NCBI GenBank assembly: GCA_030705955.1
Contig: JAUZPL010000008.1
Coordinates: 28,348 to 92,347, forward strand
Direction: 5' to 3'
Source: Bacillota bacterium
GTDB taxonomy: Bacteria; Bacillota; Bacilli; Bacillales; Cytobacillaceae
Length of the DNA stretch: 64,000 nucleotides
Part shown: piece by piece, positions 28,669 through 39,217 of the stretch
Numbering within the stretch: the stretch's first letter is position 1
How the letters are laid out: each line of letters starts with the position of its first letter
Notes under the pieces: model-generated
What the model saw: the letters and a program-made list of their open reading frames with translations, nothing else
Databases searched by the model: none
Told to the model about the DNA's origin: nothing
Program-made: the position numbers and the translations under genes

Positions 28669-29034
28669 CTAATTGTTATTTAAATCTGGTCTTAAGGCTA
28701 TGGCTTTTCGTAAGTATACATGGTGAATATGCTCTTGACTAACTTCGGTATTAATATGCATCATCACTCTGATACACATATCTAATGAACTTGGAACATC
28801 CATTTCACGCATACACATAACAGGAACAAATGTCCATCCTTCAAATTTCCTTAGTGCTTTTGCAGGAAATGTTGCTGTGAGGTCTGCGGTGGTAGAAATG
28901 AAAACAGATGCAACAAACTTAGGATCTATTTGGTTCATTTCTATCATTTTTGCTATTAATTCCTCTGTCGAAAAGATGATTTCCTCCGCTTGATTACCTT
29001 CTACTGTAATGGCTCCTCTGACCCCTCTGATCAT
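28669..29034 (-). CDS. aroH: Chorismate mutase, AroH type
   Basis: Rearranges chorismate to prephenate. The 121-residue protein is of the trimeric AroH class, with IRGVRGAITVE at the start, STTADLTATFPAKALR and VPVMCMREMDVP. The active-site arginines (R7 and the arginine of CMREM) are present. The ATG at 29034 follows AAGGGGTGATTGAA; the GTG at 29043 lies within that ribosome site. It lies between aroB and hisC. Confidence 0.96.
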   Translation of the reverse strand: MIRGVRGAITVEGNQAEEIIFSTEELIAKMIEMNQIDPKFVASVFISTTADLTATFPAKALRKFEGWTFVPVMCMREMDVPSSLDMCIRVMMHINTEVSQEHIHHVYLRKAIALRPDLNNN

Positions 29035-29050
29035 TTCAATCACCCCTTTT

Positions 29051-30127
29051 CTAAAATTTAAACTTTTTTAACTGCTCCAAAAGCTGATTTTCTGAAACTT
29101 CGAAAATCTTAGGTTCGCCTATATGTTCTAAAAGTACAAAACGAATGGTCTCACCAATAGACTTTTTATCTTGCTTCATTTTACTTATGAGGCTTTTATC
29201 CAATAATCTCTCGGGAACCTCTATCGTATATCCTAATAGTTTTAGCCATTGAATAAGTTCATCGATATTAAATGGCAAATCAAGTAAATCCATGCTTATA
29301 TGTAAAGCAAACACCATACCAATCAAAACAGCTTCACCATGTGTTATATTTCCATAGCCCATTTCTGATTCAATGGCATGGCCTAAAGTATGGCCGAAAT
29401 TTAAATAAGCACGAATTCCGGTTTCTTTTTCATCTTGTGAAACAAAAAATTTTTTAATGGTTATTCCTCTTTTTAATATGTGAAGCATTTCATTCGTCTT
29501 TAATTGCTGAAGATCCTTAACATTATTTAACAACCACTGGTAGAATGAAACATCATGAATAAGTGCATGTTTAATTACCTCTGAAAATCCAGAGCGTATC
29601 TCTTTTTCCGGAAGAGTCGTTAGGAAACTTAAATCATAAATTACGGCATCTGGTTGGTGAAATGCACCAATCATATTTTTTCCTAATGGATGATTTATAG
29701 CCACCTTACCCCCAACAGCACTATCATGGGCTAGTATGGTTGTTGGTATTTGTATAAAAGGAATTCCTCTCATAAAGGTTGCAGCTACAAACCCGCCTAA
29801 ATCACCTACTGCACCTCCACCAAATGAAAGAATCACTGATTTCCGATCTAGATGACTTTCAAGTGCAACTGTCATGGCCTTATAGTAAACATCAAAGGTT
29901 TTCGCTTTTTCACCGCTTGGCGCAATAAAAATGGCCGGTTTATAGGTTTCTAAATAACCCAATAGCTTTGCCAAATGGTGTTTTGCAACAGTTTCATCAG
30001 TAATGATAAGAATTTTTGTTAGTTGTTTATAATTTGCATTTAAAAATGGGGATATTTCTTTTAGGACATCTTCCCCCACCACAACATTGTACTTTTTGGA
30101 TGTCGTTTCCATTAAAATTGTTTCCAT
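29051..30127 (-). CDS. aroB: 3-dehydroquinate synthase
   Basis: Cyclises DAHP to 3-dehydroquinate (NAD- and zinc-dependent). The 358-residue protein has the NAD motif FGGGAVGDLGGFVAATFMRG, the substrate/metal elements SEVIKHALIHD, and the zinc histidines in LNFGHTLGHAIE and THGEAV. The ATG overlaps the aroC stop (TAATG), giving tight translational coupling. A second in-frame ATG five codons in is possible. Confidence 0.97.
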   Translation of the reverse strand: METILMETTSKKYNVVVGEDVLKEISPFLNANYKQLTKILIITDETVAKHHLAKLLGYLETYKPAIFIAPSGEKAKTFDVYYKAMTVALESHLDRKSVILSFGGGAVGDLGGFVAATFMRGIPFIQIPTTILAHDSAVGGKVAINHPLGKNMIGAFHQPDAVIYDLSFLTTLPEKEIRSGFSEVIKHALIHDVSFYQWLLNNVKDLQQLKTNEMLHILKRGITIKKFFVSQDEKETGIRAYLNFGHTLGHAIESEMGYGNITHGEAVLIGMVFALHISMDLLDLPFNIDELIQWLKLLGYTIEVPERLLDKSLISKMKQDKKSIGETIRFVLLEHIGEPKIFEVSENQLLEQLKKFKF

Positions 30128-31299
30128 TAGAATTCCCTCGCCAGTTTCCTTTGTCTTTCAATCTCTTCGGAAAAGATTTCAAAACGGTCACTATAAAACT
30201 GCTCTGTTAGAGCATTTGCCAATTCCCAAGCAACAACATTTTCGGCGACAACTGCAGCTGCAGGAACTGCACAACTATCGGAACGTTCAATGCTTGCTGA
30301 AAATGGCTCTTTTGTTTCAATATCCACACTCATTAGTGGTTTGTAAAGGGTAGGAATTGGCTTCATGACTCCCCTTACTATAATAGGCATACCCGTTGTC
30401 ATGCCGCCTTCAAATCCACCGAGCCTATTAGTCTTACGATAATACCCTATTTCCTGGTCCCAGCCTATTTCATCATGGACCTCACTGCCTGGCTTTCTAG
30501 CTGCATCAAATCCAATTCCAAATTCTACTCCTTTGAAGGCATTAATACTGACAATAGCTCCTGCAATTTTGGCATCAAGCTTTCGGTCATAATGAACGTA
30601 GCTTCCTACCCCAACAGGCATTCCTGTTACAATAACCTCAACAATTCCACCGATGGAGTCCCCATTTTTCTTTGCAATATCAATTGCTTCCATCATTTTT
30701 GCCTCTGCCACTTGATCAATGCAACGAACAGGAGAGTTTTCGGCTCTTTCCCTCATTGATTCAAATGATATAGAATTATCAACATTTGCCAAAACCCCGC
30801 CAATATCCACAACATGAGAAACAACCTCAATACCAACAAGCTTTAAAAGCTTTTTTGCTACTGCTCCAGCAGCAACCCTAACAGTAGTTTCTCGAGCAGA
30901 TGAACGCTCAAGGACATTTCTCATATCACGATGACCATATTTTATTGCACCATTTAAATCTGCATGTCCTGGTCGGGGTCTAGTAATTTTCCTTTTCATT
31001 TCTTCATCTGTTTCATTTAATAATGGCTCTGCACCCATAATATTTGTCCAGTGCTTCCAATCATTATTTTCAACAACCAGCGCAACCGGAGAGCCAAGTG
31101 TTTTTCCATGTCGCACACCTGAAAGAATTTTAACCGTATCCTTTTCAATTTGCATTCTTCTCCCGCGACCATAGCCTTTTTGGCGTTTTTCCAATTCGAT
31201 ATTTATATCTGTATCTTCAAGTGGCATTCCAGCAGGTAAACCTTCTAAAATTGTCGTTAATTGTGGCCCATGGGATTCTCCCGCCGTTAAATATCTCAT
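30127..31299 (-). CDS. aroC: Chorismate synthase
   Basis: FMN-dependent final step to chorismate (aroF in B. subtilis). The 390-residue protein carries the family signatures [54 protein letters not shown] (split across its length) and [13 protein letters not shown]. It is the first gene of the aroC-aroB-aroH string and lies downstream of cheR and its terminator. Confidence 0.97.
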   Translation of the reverse strand: MRYLTAGESHGPQLTTILEGLPAGMPLEDTDINIELEKRQKGYGRGRRMQIEKDTVKILSGVRHGKTLGSPVALVVENNDWKHWTNIMGAEPLLNETDEEMKRKITRPRPGHADLNGAIKYGHRDMRNVLERSSARETTVRVAAGAVAKKLLKLVGIEVVSHVVDIGGVLANVDNSISFESMRERAENSPVRCIDQVAEAKMMEAIDIAKKNGDSIGGIVEVIVTGMPVGVGSYVHYDRKLDAKIAGAIVSINAFKGVEFGIGFDAARKPGSEVHDEIGWDQEIGYYRKTNRLGGFEGGMTTGMPIIVRGVMKPIPTLYKPLMSVDIETKEPFSASIERSDSCAVPAAAVVAENVVAWELANALTEQFYSDRFEIFSEEIERQRKLAREF

Positions 31300-31385
31300 A
31301 CTCTTTCTCCCTTCAACTCATTAAAGGATTTTGTATCAATATAACATAAGGTTATCAAGAAACATAGTAAAAATATTTAAAAGAT

Positions 31386-31409
31386 TGAAAAAAGACCATC
31401 AAATGGTCT

Positions 31410-31411
<2 letters not shown>
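31386..31411 (-). terminator. Terminator of cheR
   Basis: A 9-bp stem (31391-31399 with 31403-31411) and 3-base loop are followed by TTTC on the minus strand. It overlaps the cheR stop codon. Confidence 0.75.
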
Positions 31412-32195
<784 letters not shown>

Positions 32196-32291
32196 CTACA
32201 CTTTCCTACTCCCTAAATAACTAGAAAAACGGTCATTTATCAAATATATTTTTAAGAAAAGCATTTTTTATTATGTAACATGGCTACTTAT

Positions 32292-32324
32292 CAAAAAAAA
32301 CACTTGCAAAACACCTACAAGTGC
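32292..32324 (-). terminator. Terminator of ndk
   Basis: CACTTG and CAAGTG arms (32301-32306 with 32318-32323) are followed by an eight-base T-run on the minus strand, just after the ndk stop. Confidence 0.8.
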
Positions 32325-32336
32325 TCATTCATTCAA

Positions 32337-32783
32337 TTAATAAATCCACTCGTTAATTGACCTTGAATATTCTACTAATTCAGCTTCTTTAAAAAAGAGG
32401 CTAATTTCACGTTCAGCACTTGCAGTCGAATCTGATCCATGAATAACATTTTTTCCTAAAGTTAAACCAAAATCGCCTCTAATAGTTCCAGGGGCAGCAT
32501 CCTTTGGATTTGTTGACCCCATCATTTGTCTAGCAGTCGTTACAACATTTTCTCCCTGCCATACCATTGCAAATACAGGACCCGATGTAATAAACTCAAC
32601 CAGTTCACCAAAAAATGGACGCTCTTTATGCTCAGCATAATGCTCTGAAGCCAATTCTTCAGAAATCCTCATTAATTTAGCACCCACTAATTGAAAGCCC
32701 TTTCTTTCAAAACGTGCAACAATATCGCTAACTAGGCCACGCTGCACTCCATCTGGTTTCACCATTAAAAATGTCTTTTCCAT
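32337..32783 (-). CDS. ndk: Nucleoside diphosphate kinase
   Basis: Balances NTP pools by phosphohistidine transfer. The 148-residue protein begins [16 protein letters not shown], and the catalytic histidine is in NVIHGSDS. The ATG at 32783 has GGAGTGG upstream; the frame is open to 32831 but lacks homology. It lies between hepT and cheR. Confidence 0.97.
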   Translation of the reverse strand: MEKTFLMVKPDGVQRGLVSDIVARFERKGFQLVGAKLMRISEELASEHYAEHKERPFFGELVEFITSGPVFAMVWQGENVVTTARQMMGSTNPKDAAPGTIRGDFGLTLGKNVIHGSDSTASAEREISLFFKEAELVEYSRSINEWIY

Positions 32784-32968
32784 GAATTCCACTCCTAAAC
32801 CATTATGTATACTGATTGTATATGTAAACAATCCATGAAAATATTAACATTGTTTTGAAAATTTAGCAACATTGATACCAAAAGTACTTCTTACAACAGA
32901 TGTAACTATAAATCAACATCTGAATCATTCTAAAGATAATACTTCATATGTGTTGCGAACCAAATGAA

Positions 32969-33931
32969 TTAAAATTTCCGTTTACCTATGAACTTAGCAA
33001 TATCCAGAAGGGTTTTCTTTGCACGATTTTCAGGCAGTTCTTCTAAAAGAGCAAGTGCCTTATCAAGGTAAAGGTCGCTTAATGCATAGGATCTTTCTAT
33101 TGCTCCAGATTCCTTTATAAGTGAAATAATATTTTTTATTTCAAAAGGCTCCATATTTTCATGAACTTTTATTATTTCGTTCTGAATTTTACTATTTTCC
33201 ATTGCAAAGAGCACAGGCGCCGTAATATTCCCTTGCAAAAGGTCACTTCCTGCTGGTTTACCCAATTCTTTTTCGGTTGAAGTAAAATCCAAAATATCAT
33301 CAATAATTTGATAGGACATTCCTACAAAATAACCAAAACGATATAATTTTTTATGAATATATTCAGGAGCATCCGCAGCAATTGCACCTAATTGACAGCT
33401 AACGGCAATTAACAGTGCCGTCTTTCTTTTTATCCTGCGAAAGTAATCTCGAAAATTCTGATCAAAACGATATTTATCCTTCATTTGCTGAATTTCACCA
33501 ATACAAACTTCAACAATTGTATTAGCTAGGATTTTGTGGGCTTCAGGTTTATTAATATTTGTCATTAATTCTAATGAAAGAGCAAAGATATAGTCACCGG
33601 TGTACATTGCAACCCGATTTCCCCATTTAGTTTTAATGGTTGGCTTTCCTCTTCTCAATTCAGCATCGTCAATTACATCATCATGAACAAGTGATGCCAT
33701 ATGAATTAACTCTAGAGAAACAGCGACATTTTTTATTACTTCAATATCATAGTGACCAAATTTACCAGCAAGCAACACAAAAACAGGACGAATTCTTTTT
33801 CCTCCGGCTTGTAATGTATGCATAGAAGCCTGTCTTAAAAGAAGAGATTCTGCCTGAATAGTCTCCTCTAGCTTTTTCTCAATTATGTTTATATCCGAAT
33901 TCAAAAATGAATACATCATTTTTAATTTCAT
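32969..33931 (-). CDS. hepT: Heptaprenyl diphosphate synthase component II
   Basis: Catalytic subunit of the two-component trans-prenyltransferase that makes the C35 side chain of menaquinone-7. It has 320 residues with the first aspartate-rich motif HDDVIDDAELRRG, GGKRIRP, KTALLIAVSCQLGA, and the second motif YQIIDDILDFT. It needs HepS for activity. The order hepS-menG-hepT is the old gerC operon of B. subtilis. Confidence 0.96.
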   Translation of the reverse strand: MKLKMMYSFLNSDINIIEKKLEETIQAESLLLRQASMHTLQAGGKRIRPVFVLLAGKFGHYDIEVIKNVAVSLELIHMASLVHDDVIDDAELRRGKPTIKTKWGNRVAMYTGDYIFALSLELMTNINKPEAHKILANTIVEVCIGEIQQMKDKYRFDQNFRDYFRRIKRKTALLIAVSCQLGAIAADAPEYIHKKLYRFGYFVGMSYQIIDDILDFTSTEKELGKPAGSDLLQGNITAPVLFAMENSKIQNEIIKVHENMEPFEIKNIISLIKESGAIERSYALSDLYLDKALALLEELPENRAKKTLLDIAKFIGKRKF

Positions 33932-33973
33932 TTGTATTCACCCTGCTTTTTCATCCTGTTTAAAATCATTAGT

Positions 33974-34678
33974 TTAATTCTTTTTGCCAATATGAACAGC
34001 CGCAACTCCACCACTATAAGATTTGAAAAACACATCTTTAAAACCTGCATTTTCAAAAAGAATTGCAAGCTCTTTCATACCTGGAAAATTCCGTGCAGAT
34101 TCTTGCAACCATGAGTATTCCTTGTAACTTTTAGCAAATAACTTACCAAATAGCGGCATAATGAACCTGAAATAGAAATAGTAAAGCTGCTTATAGCCAA
34201 ACATGGTTGGCTGAGAAGTTTCAAGACAAACTGCTATACCGTCTTTTTTCAATACCCTGTGCATTTCCTTTAATACCTGTAGATAATCAGGGACATTTCT
34301 TAAACCAAACCCAATTGTAACGTAATCGAAAGTTCCATCAGGAAAAGGTAATTCCATTGCATTTCCATGTATTAATCTAACCTGTTTCAGATCCAAATTT
34401 TCTACCTTGTCTTGACCAATCTTTAACATATTTTTGCTAAAATCCAAGCCTACCACTTCACCTGAAGGGCCTACAGCATCAGCAAGAGCAATCGTCCAGT
34501 CAGCTGTTCCACAACAAACGTCCAGAGCTTTTGAACCCTTTTGAACATTCATTCTTTTCATGGTGTCATTACGCCATTTAACGTGCTGTTGAAAACTAAT
34601 TACAGAGTTCATTTTGTCATAGTTTCCATATATTTTTTCAAAAACGTGATGAACTCTTTCCTCTTTAGATTGCTGCAT
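33974..34678 (-). CDS. menG: Demethylmenaquinone methyltransferase
   Basis: SAM-dependent C-methylation giving menaquinone (also called menH or ubiE). Of 234 residues, SAM motif I is [16 protein letters not shown], followed by GLDFSKNML and the UbiE signature [17 protein letters not shown] at the N-terminus. The start follows AGGAAGGGTAAGAC. It lies between the two prenyl synthase subunits, four bases after hepS. Confidence 0.96.
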   Translation of the reverse strand: MQQSKEERVHHVFEKIYGNYDKMNSVISFQQHVKWRNDTMKRMNVQKGSKALDVCCGTADWTIALADAVGPSGEVVGLDFSKNMLKIGQDKVENLDLKQVRLIHGNAMELPFPDGTFDYVTIGFGLRNVPDYLQVLKEMHRVLKKDGIAVCLETSQPTMFGYKQLYYFYFRFIMPLFGKLFAKSYKEYSWLQESARNFPGMKELAILFENAGFKDVFFKSYSGGVAAVHIGKKN

Positions 34679-34681
34679 GTC

Positions 34682-35515
34682 TTACCCTTCCTCTACAAAT
34701 GTATTTACAATAGGTTGATGGCTGTTTAAAATTGATAAAATTCTTTCTTTTAGAAAATCATTTACATGAGGAACCATTTTTAGGCTATTTTCAATTAATT
34801 TCTTGGAATATTCTATATATCTGTCACAGACAATGAGCAAATAGCTATATTGTTCATTTGATAAATCATTTTCTCGATCATCACACTTTGGAAAGGTGAC
34901 ATATTTTAAGGCATCAATAAGCATTGATCTGCCTGATCGAGCGAATTCTGCTTTCTCCTTTAATAGCCTATTTACAAATAAAATATTAGTTATTAATTCA
35001 TCCCAAGCGCTTACCTGAAAATAATCTAAAATTTTCTTAAGCAATGAACTCTCAATCATTTTAATGCTTGTCATTAAATTTTCTATACTATCAAATTCCT
35101 TTTGAAAAACAGAAATTTTATGTTCATTCACTTCTTTAATTCCGTTTGCTAATGCTTTTATCATTGGAATATCGGCCGATTCTGCAAGAAGCATATAGTA
35201 TAACCCACTATAATAATCTCCAGCTAACACGGTTAATTGCCTTGTCGTTTGACTTTCTTTTTTTTCTTCGAAAAAAGGGGCATTTGATACATTTTCATGG
35301 GTGTCAAGGGCTATTTGTATTAACATAGCAGTTAAAGCGTAGTTCTGTATTTGACTGCAAGACAATTCGGGTAAATCCAAAATAGAAAGAAGAATGAGAA
35401 GTTTATCTTCATCAATATAAGGAGTTTGAATAAACTTGAGCAAATACGGATGAAAAACTCTTCGTTCCACTAATTCCTTCATTTCTGATAATTTTTGTCG
35501 AATGTCTACACGCAA
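34682..35515 (-). CDS. hepS: Heptaprenyl diphosphate synthase component I
   Basis: Non-catalytic, all-helical partner of HepT that determines chain length. The family is poorly conserved; recognition rests on size (about 277 residues), HPYLLKFIQTPYIDEDKLL near the N-terminus, the LAGDYYSGLYYMLLAE motif, and position. I prefer the TTG at 35515 because AAGGGTGATT precedes it at good spacing; a GTG at 35524 is the alternative. A 200-base gap separates it from mtrB. Confidence 0.88.
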   Translation of the reverse strand: MRVDIRQKLSEMKELVERRVFHPYLLKFIQTPYIDEDKLLILLSILDLPELSCSQIQNYALTAMLIQIALDTHENVSNAPFFEEKKESQTTRQLTVLAGDYYSGLYYMLLAESADIPMIKALANGIKEVNEHKISVFQKEFDSIENLMTSIKMIESSLLKKILDYFQVSAWDELITNILFVNRLLKEKAEFARSGRSMLIDALKYVTFPKCDDRENDLSNEQYSYLLIVCDRYIEYSKKLIENSLKMVPHVNDFLKERILSILNSHQPIVNTFVEEG

Positions 35516-35721
35516 TTTAATCACCCTTGCTTCCCCTATGTAATCTTTTATTTTTATTTCATCTTGTAGCGGTTCTAGGTCTTTTTAAATCAAGTTATTT
35601 TTGATTTTTATAAAAACAAAGCAGTCACCATTATAACATAAAAGTAACTTTAAAGGCAGATATTCACAAAATTAAAACATACTCTCGTAAATTAGAACAA
35701 AACAATAAAAAAACTAAACAA

Positions 35722-35958
35722 TTATTTTTTAAATTCACTTTCAATTTCGCCATAACAGGAGAGAATTTTAGCATTCCCTCTAATTTTAATTGCTGATGTA
35801 TGTTCAGTAAATTGTGCAATCATTACTTCACCTTTATCCAGCTTTTCTGAATGATGAAACTTTGTGTCTGAACCCCTTGTTAGGCCAATTACACTGACTC
35901 CATCTTCGATTGCCTTAATGATGACATAATCATTATTTGATGAACCGTTCTTTTCCAT
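35722..35958 (-). CDS. mtrB: TRAP, trp RNA-binding attenuation protein
   Basis: An 11-mer ring that binds GAG/UAG repeats in trp leader RNA when loaded with tryptophan. The 78-residue protein is close to the B. subtilis one. The RNA-contacting residues corresponding to Lys37, Lys56 and Arg58 are retained (Lys39, Lys58 and Arg60 here, in SEKLDKGEV and SAIKIRG). The tryptophan-pocket strands ([25 protein letters not shown]) are also kept. It is downstream of folE in an mtrA-mtrB arrangement. The trp operon itself is not in the window. Confidence 0.97.
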   Translation of the reverse strand: MEKNGSSNNDYVIIKAIEDGVSVIGLTRGSDTKFHHSEKLDKGEVMIAQFTEHTSAIKIRGNAKILSCYGEIESEFKK

Positions 35959-36006
35959 ATTATCACCTCCAGGTTTGTTTGTACTCTTTATAATTTTAAA
36001 ATATTG

Positions 36007-36573
36007 TTAATTCTTAATGAGCGTTAAAACCTCTGACCTTGCTTTTGCATCATCCTTAAAAATTCCCCGTACAGATGTTGTTACAGTTTTTGATCCTGGT
36101 TTTTTAACCCCTCTCATGGTCATACACATGTGTTCCGCCTCCACCACAACCATGACACCATGAGGTTCCAATTTTTCCATTATAGCATTTGCAATTGTTG
36201 ACGTTATTCTTTCCTGAAGCTGAGGACGTTTGGATACAGCTTCAACAGCCCTTGCTAGTTTACTCAAGCCTGTCACTCGCCCATTTTGAGGAAGATATGC
36301 GACATGGGCTTTTCCAAAGAAAGGAACTAAATGGTGTTCACACATTGAAAAAAATGGAATATCCTTCACTAAAACAAGTTCCTCATGATCCTCACTGAAA
36401 ATAGTATCAAAATATTGTTTTGGATCATCACTTAATCCACTAAAAACTTCTTCATACATTTTTGCCACTCTTTTTGGAGTATCAATTAATCCCTCTCGGT
36501 TGGGATCTTCTCCGATTGCTTCTAAAATTAAACGTACCGCCTCTTCAAGTTGGGTACGATTTACTACTGACAT
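36007..36573 (-). CDS. folE: GTP cyclohydrolase I
   Basis: First enzyme of folate (and queuosine-precursor) synthesis, GTP to dihydroneopterin triphosphate; mtrA in B. subtilis. The 188-residue protein has the zinc/active site in [29 protein letters not shown]-type [12 protein letters not shown], and CMTMRGV. The ATG at 36573 is preceded by AGGGGGAAACATC; the frame extends to 36615 without homology. It is 48 bases upstream of mtrB. Confidence 0.96.
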   Translation of the reverse strand: MSVVNRTQLEEAVRLILEAIGEDPNREGLIDTPKRVAKMYEEVFSGLSDDPKQYFDTIFSEDHEELVLVKDIPFFSMCEHHLVPFFGKAHVAYLPQNGRVTGLSKLARAVEAVSKRPQLQERITSTIANAIMEKLEPHGVMVVVEAEHMCMTMRGVKKPGSKTVTTSVRGIFKDDAKARSEVLTLIKN

Positions 36574-36671
36574 GATGTTTCCCCCTAATGTATATCTGTC
36601 CACTATAATAGACAACTACATCTTAGCACAACCTTTTCAATACAAGCAAAACCAAAAATTCCAATTTCGTA

Positions 36672-36707
36672 TAGAAAAAACCATGGAGATTTTTCCTCCA
36701 TGGTTTT
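36672..36707 (-). terminator. Terminator of hbs
   Basis: A perfect 10-bp stem (36679-36688 with 36696-36705) is flanked by A and T runs on both sides, just after the hbs stop. It can act in both directions. Confidence 0.92.
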
Positions 36708-36729
36708 TTTATCGCTTAAATTTATGTAA

Positions 36730-37002
36730 TTACTTTACTGCGTCTTTAAGCGCTTTGCCTGGTTTAAAAGCAGGAACTTTACTTGCTCCGATTTCGATTT
36801 CTTCACCAGTTTGTGGGTTACGCCCTTTACGAGCTGCACGCTCACGAACTTCAAAGTTACCAAATCCGATTAATTGTACTTTATCACCATTTTTCAATGC
36901 ATCTAAAATTGAATCGAAAACAGCATCAACTGCTTTTGTAGCGTCCTTTTTAGAAAGTTCACTTGCTTCAGCAACTGCGTTAATTAATTCTGTCTTGTTC
37001 AT
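36730..37002 (-). CDS. hbs: HU-type DNA-binding protein HBsu
   Basis: Essential nucleoid protein of 90 residues. The N-terminal helices ([19 protein letters not shown]) and the DNA-binding arm with [21 protein letters not shown] and the conserved [16 protein letters not shown] ending are all present. The ATG at 37002 is behind GGGAGGAGGTG, a very strong site fitting an abundant protein; the frame is open to 37074. Confidence 0.98.
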   Translation of the reverse strand: MNKTELINAVAEASELSKKDATKAVDAVFDSILDALKNGDKVQLIGFGNFEVRERAARKGRNPQTGEEIEIGASKVPAFKPGKALKDAVK

Positions 37003-37370
37003 GCTATTCACCTCCTCCCAAAAAAACTTGCCAAAGATTAGTAAATAAGTTACCTTATCTACATTTCTAAACACTTTTACATCATTCTATACGTCATAGT
37101 ATTTTTTTGTTAACAAAAGATGAATTTTCTTTCATCTTTTGGAAACATCATTCCATATTTCACTCAAAACCCTTTAAAATAAAGGTTTTTGGACTATAAC
37201 GGTAAGTCTGTTAAAAGATTATCACAACTATTTCTGCATATCAAGAAATTTTCATGAAATAATGGGAATCTTTTCATTAAAATTCGCATATTCTATCAAT
37301 TTTAGGACATTTTGCCTAAATTTATCTCACTAATTGGAAAGCATTCCAAGAGTTCGAAAGGCCTGAAGAC
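37003..37370. other. Long non-coding region upstream of hbs
   Basis: About 370 bases without a gene. On the minus strand it holds a possible SigA promoter (TTAACA, 18 bases, TAGAAT, at about 37084-37113). Just upstream is a perfect 10-bp hairpin (37115-37124 with 37131-37140). A further hairpin around 37170-37193 pairs AAAACC..TTTA with TAAAGGTTTT. B. subtilis hbs is known to use more than one promoter; the exact promoters here are unproven. Confidence 0.5.
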
Positions 37371-37400
37371 AAAAAAAAGACCCCTTAATTGGAGTCTAAT
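37371..37400 (-). terminator. Terminator of spoIVA
   Basis: AGACTCC and GGGGTCT-type arms on the minus strand are followed by an eight-base T-run, directly after the spoIVA stop. Confidence 0.88.
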
Positions 37401-37401
37401 A

Positions 37402-38880
37402 CTAAAGAATGATGGCAATTAATCCGCCAGATCCTTCATTAATAATTCTTTCAAGTGTTTCTTTTAATTTATATCTTGCATTTTCTGGCATTAAAGATAG
37501 CTTTGCTTGTATACCTTCTCGAACAATGGAGCTTAAAGATCTTCCAAAAATATCGGAATTCCAAATTGATAATGGATCATCTTCAAAGTCTTGCATTAAA
37601 TATCGGACAAGTTCTTCGCTTTGTTTTTCTGTCCCAATGATGGGTGCAAATTCAGATTCAACATCTACTTTAATCATATGAATAGATGGGGCAACTGCTC
37701 TTAATCTAACTCCAAATCGGGCACCTTGGCGAATAATTTCTGGCTCTTCGAGGCTCATATCTGCAAGAGATGGAGAAGCAATTCCATATCCTGTTTGTTT
37801 AACCATTTTTAGTGCATCTGAAATATGGTCATATTCAGCCTTAGCATGTGCGAAATCTTGCATTAATTCCAGCAAATGATCTTTCCCACGGATTTCCACA
37901 CCAACAATTTCTTTTAATATGTCATCATATAGTTCATCTGGTGCAAATAGATCAATTTCAGCTACACCTTGGCCCATTTCAATTCCAGCCAACCCAGCTC
38001 TTTCAATAAATTCATATTCGCTAAATTGCTGTACTACTCGATCCACGTCTCTTAATCTCTTAATATCTTTTACGGTATCTTTTACTGCGTCTTGGTAGTT
38101 CTCACGAAGCCAATGATTTTCTTTTAAAACCATTACCCAGCTTGGAAGATTGACATTTACCTCAAGAACAGGGAATTCAAACAAAGCTTCACGAAGTACA
38201 TTTAAAACATCACTTTCCCTCATACTTTCAACACTCATCGATATAACCGGGATATCGTATTTCTCAGATAAATTTGCTCTAAGTGATTCTGTATTAGGAT
38301 GATGCGGTTGAGCACTATTTACAACCATAATAAATGGTTTTCCAACCTCTTTCAGCTCATCTATTACCCTTTCTTCCGCTTCTACATAACTACTGCGTGG
38401 GATTTCCCCAATCGTTCCGTCAGTTGTAATCACAACACCAATTGTAGAGTGTTCTTGTATTACCTTTCTTGTACCAATTTCAGCAGCTTCATGAAATGGA
38501 ATTGGTTCTTCATACCAAGGGGTTGTAATCATTCTTGGCCCATTTTCATCCTCATATCCTTTTGCTCCTGGAACTGTATAACCCACACAATCAACTAAGC
38601 GAATATTTACCTCTAAACCCTCATCTACATAAACACTTGCAGCCTGGTTTGGAACGAATTTCGGTTCTGTTGTCATAATTGTTTTCCCTGCCGCACTTTG
38701 AGGGAGTTCATCCTGGGTCCTTGCTCTTTCAGCTTCGTTTAGCATATTCGGTAAAACTACAAGTTCCATAAACTTTTTAATAAACGTTGATTTCCCTGTT
38801 CGAACTGCACCTACTACTCCTAAATAAATATCACCGCCGGTTCTCTCGGCAATATCTTTAAAAATATCAACCTTTTCCAA
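37402..38880 (-). CDS. spoIVA: Stage IV sporulation protein A, spore coat morphogenetic ATPase
   Basis: Polymerises on the forespore surface to form the base of the coat and is needed for cortex formation. Of 492 residues, the Walker A is VGAVRTGKSTF (about 23-33), with a GTPase-like fold that binds and hydrolyses ATP. Other visible parts are VDCVGYTVPGAKG and TTDGTIGEIPRSSY. The start is TTG behind GGGAGGGGATCAT. It should be made in the mother cell under SigE. Confidence 0.97.
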   Translation of the reverse strand: MEKVDIFKDIAERTGGDIYLGVVGAVRTGKSTFIKKFMELVVLPNMLNEAERARTQDELPQSAAGKTIMTTEPKFVPNQAASVYVDEGLEVNIRLVDCVGYTVPGAKGYEDENGPRMITTPWYEEPIPFHEAAEIGTRKVIQEHSTIGVVITTDGTIGEIPRSSYVEAEERVIDELKEVGKPFIMVVNSAQPHHPNTESLRANLSEKYDIPVISMSVESMRESDVLNVLREALFEFPVLEVNVNLPSWVMVLKENHWLRENYQDAVKDTVKDIKRLRDVDRVVQQFSEYEFIERAGLAGIEMGQGVAEIDLFAPDELYDDILKEIVGVEIRGKDHLLELMQDFAHAKAEYDHISDALKMVKQTGYGIASPSLADMSLEEPEIIRQGARFGVRLRAVAPSIHMIKVDVESEFAPIIGTEKQSEELVRYLMQDFEDDPLSIWNSDIFGRSLSSIVREGIQAKLSLMPENARYKLKETLERIINEGSGGLIAIIL

Positions 38881-38948
38881 ATGATCCCCTCCCGATCATA
38901 GAGTTAGTGGGATAAAATTATCCATCTTAGGTAATTTTGGACAGTATA

Positions 38949-38979
38949 TATTTATGACGTTGTCCTATTGTTTTATGAC
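38949..38979 (-). promoter_or_regulatory. Possible SigE promoter of spoIVA
   Basis: On the minus strand, GTCATAAA (38972-38979) and CATAAATA (38949-38956) are 15 bases apart, loosely resembling SigE -35 and -10 elements. The rest of the 337-base gap 38881-39217 is AT-rich and apparently empty except for the yphF terminator. Confidence 0.3.
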
Positions 38980-39142
38980 AGTTTTTTAAAGATTTTTATC
39001 CCCTTATTAAAAATTAACGTTAAATGCCTTAATAGTTCAGGCTTTAAACAATATAAAAATAATAAGAGTTCTTTAAGAAAGATATAGCATTTTCTAAATA
39101 AGACAACAATCCACTATGCATAGAAATAAATTCTAATAAGCC

Positions 39143-39185
39143 AAAAAAACCCTCCTCCTACAATATATTTCATAGGAAAAGGGTT
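39143..39185 (-). terminator. Terminator of yphF
   Basis: AACCCT(T/C)-rich arms (39149-39161 with 39173-39185, imperfect) with a T-run on the minus strand follow the yphF stop. Confidence 0.75.
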
Positions 39186-39217
39186 ATGACAATTTATATT
39201 CAACCCATTTGAGCTTA

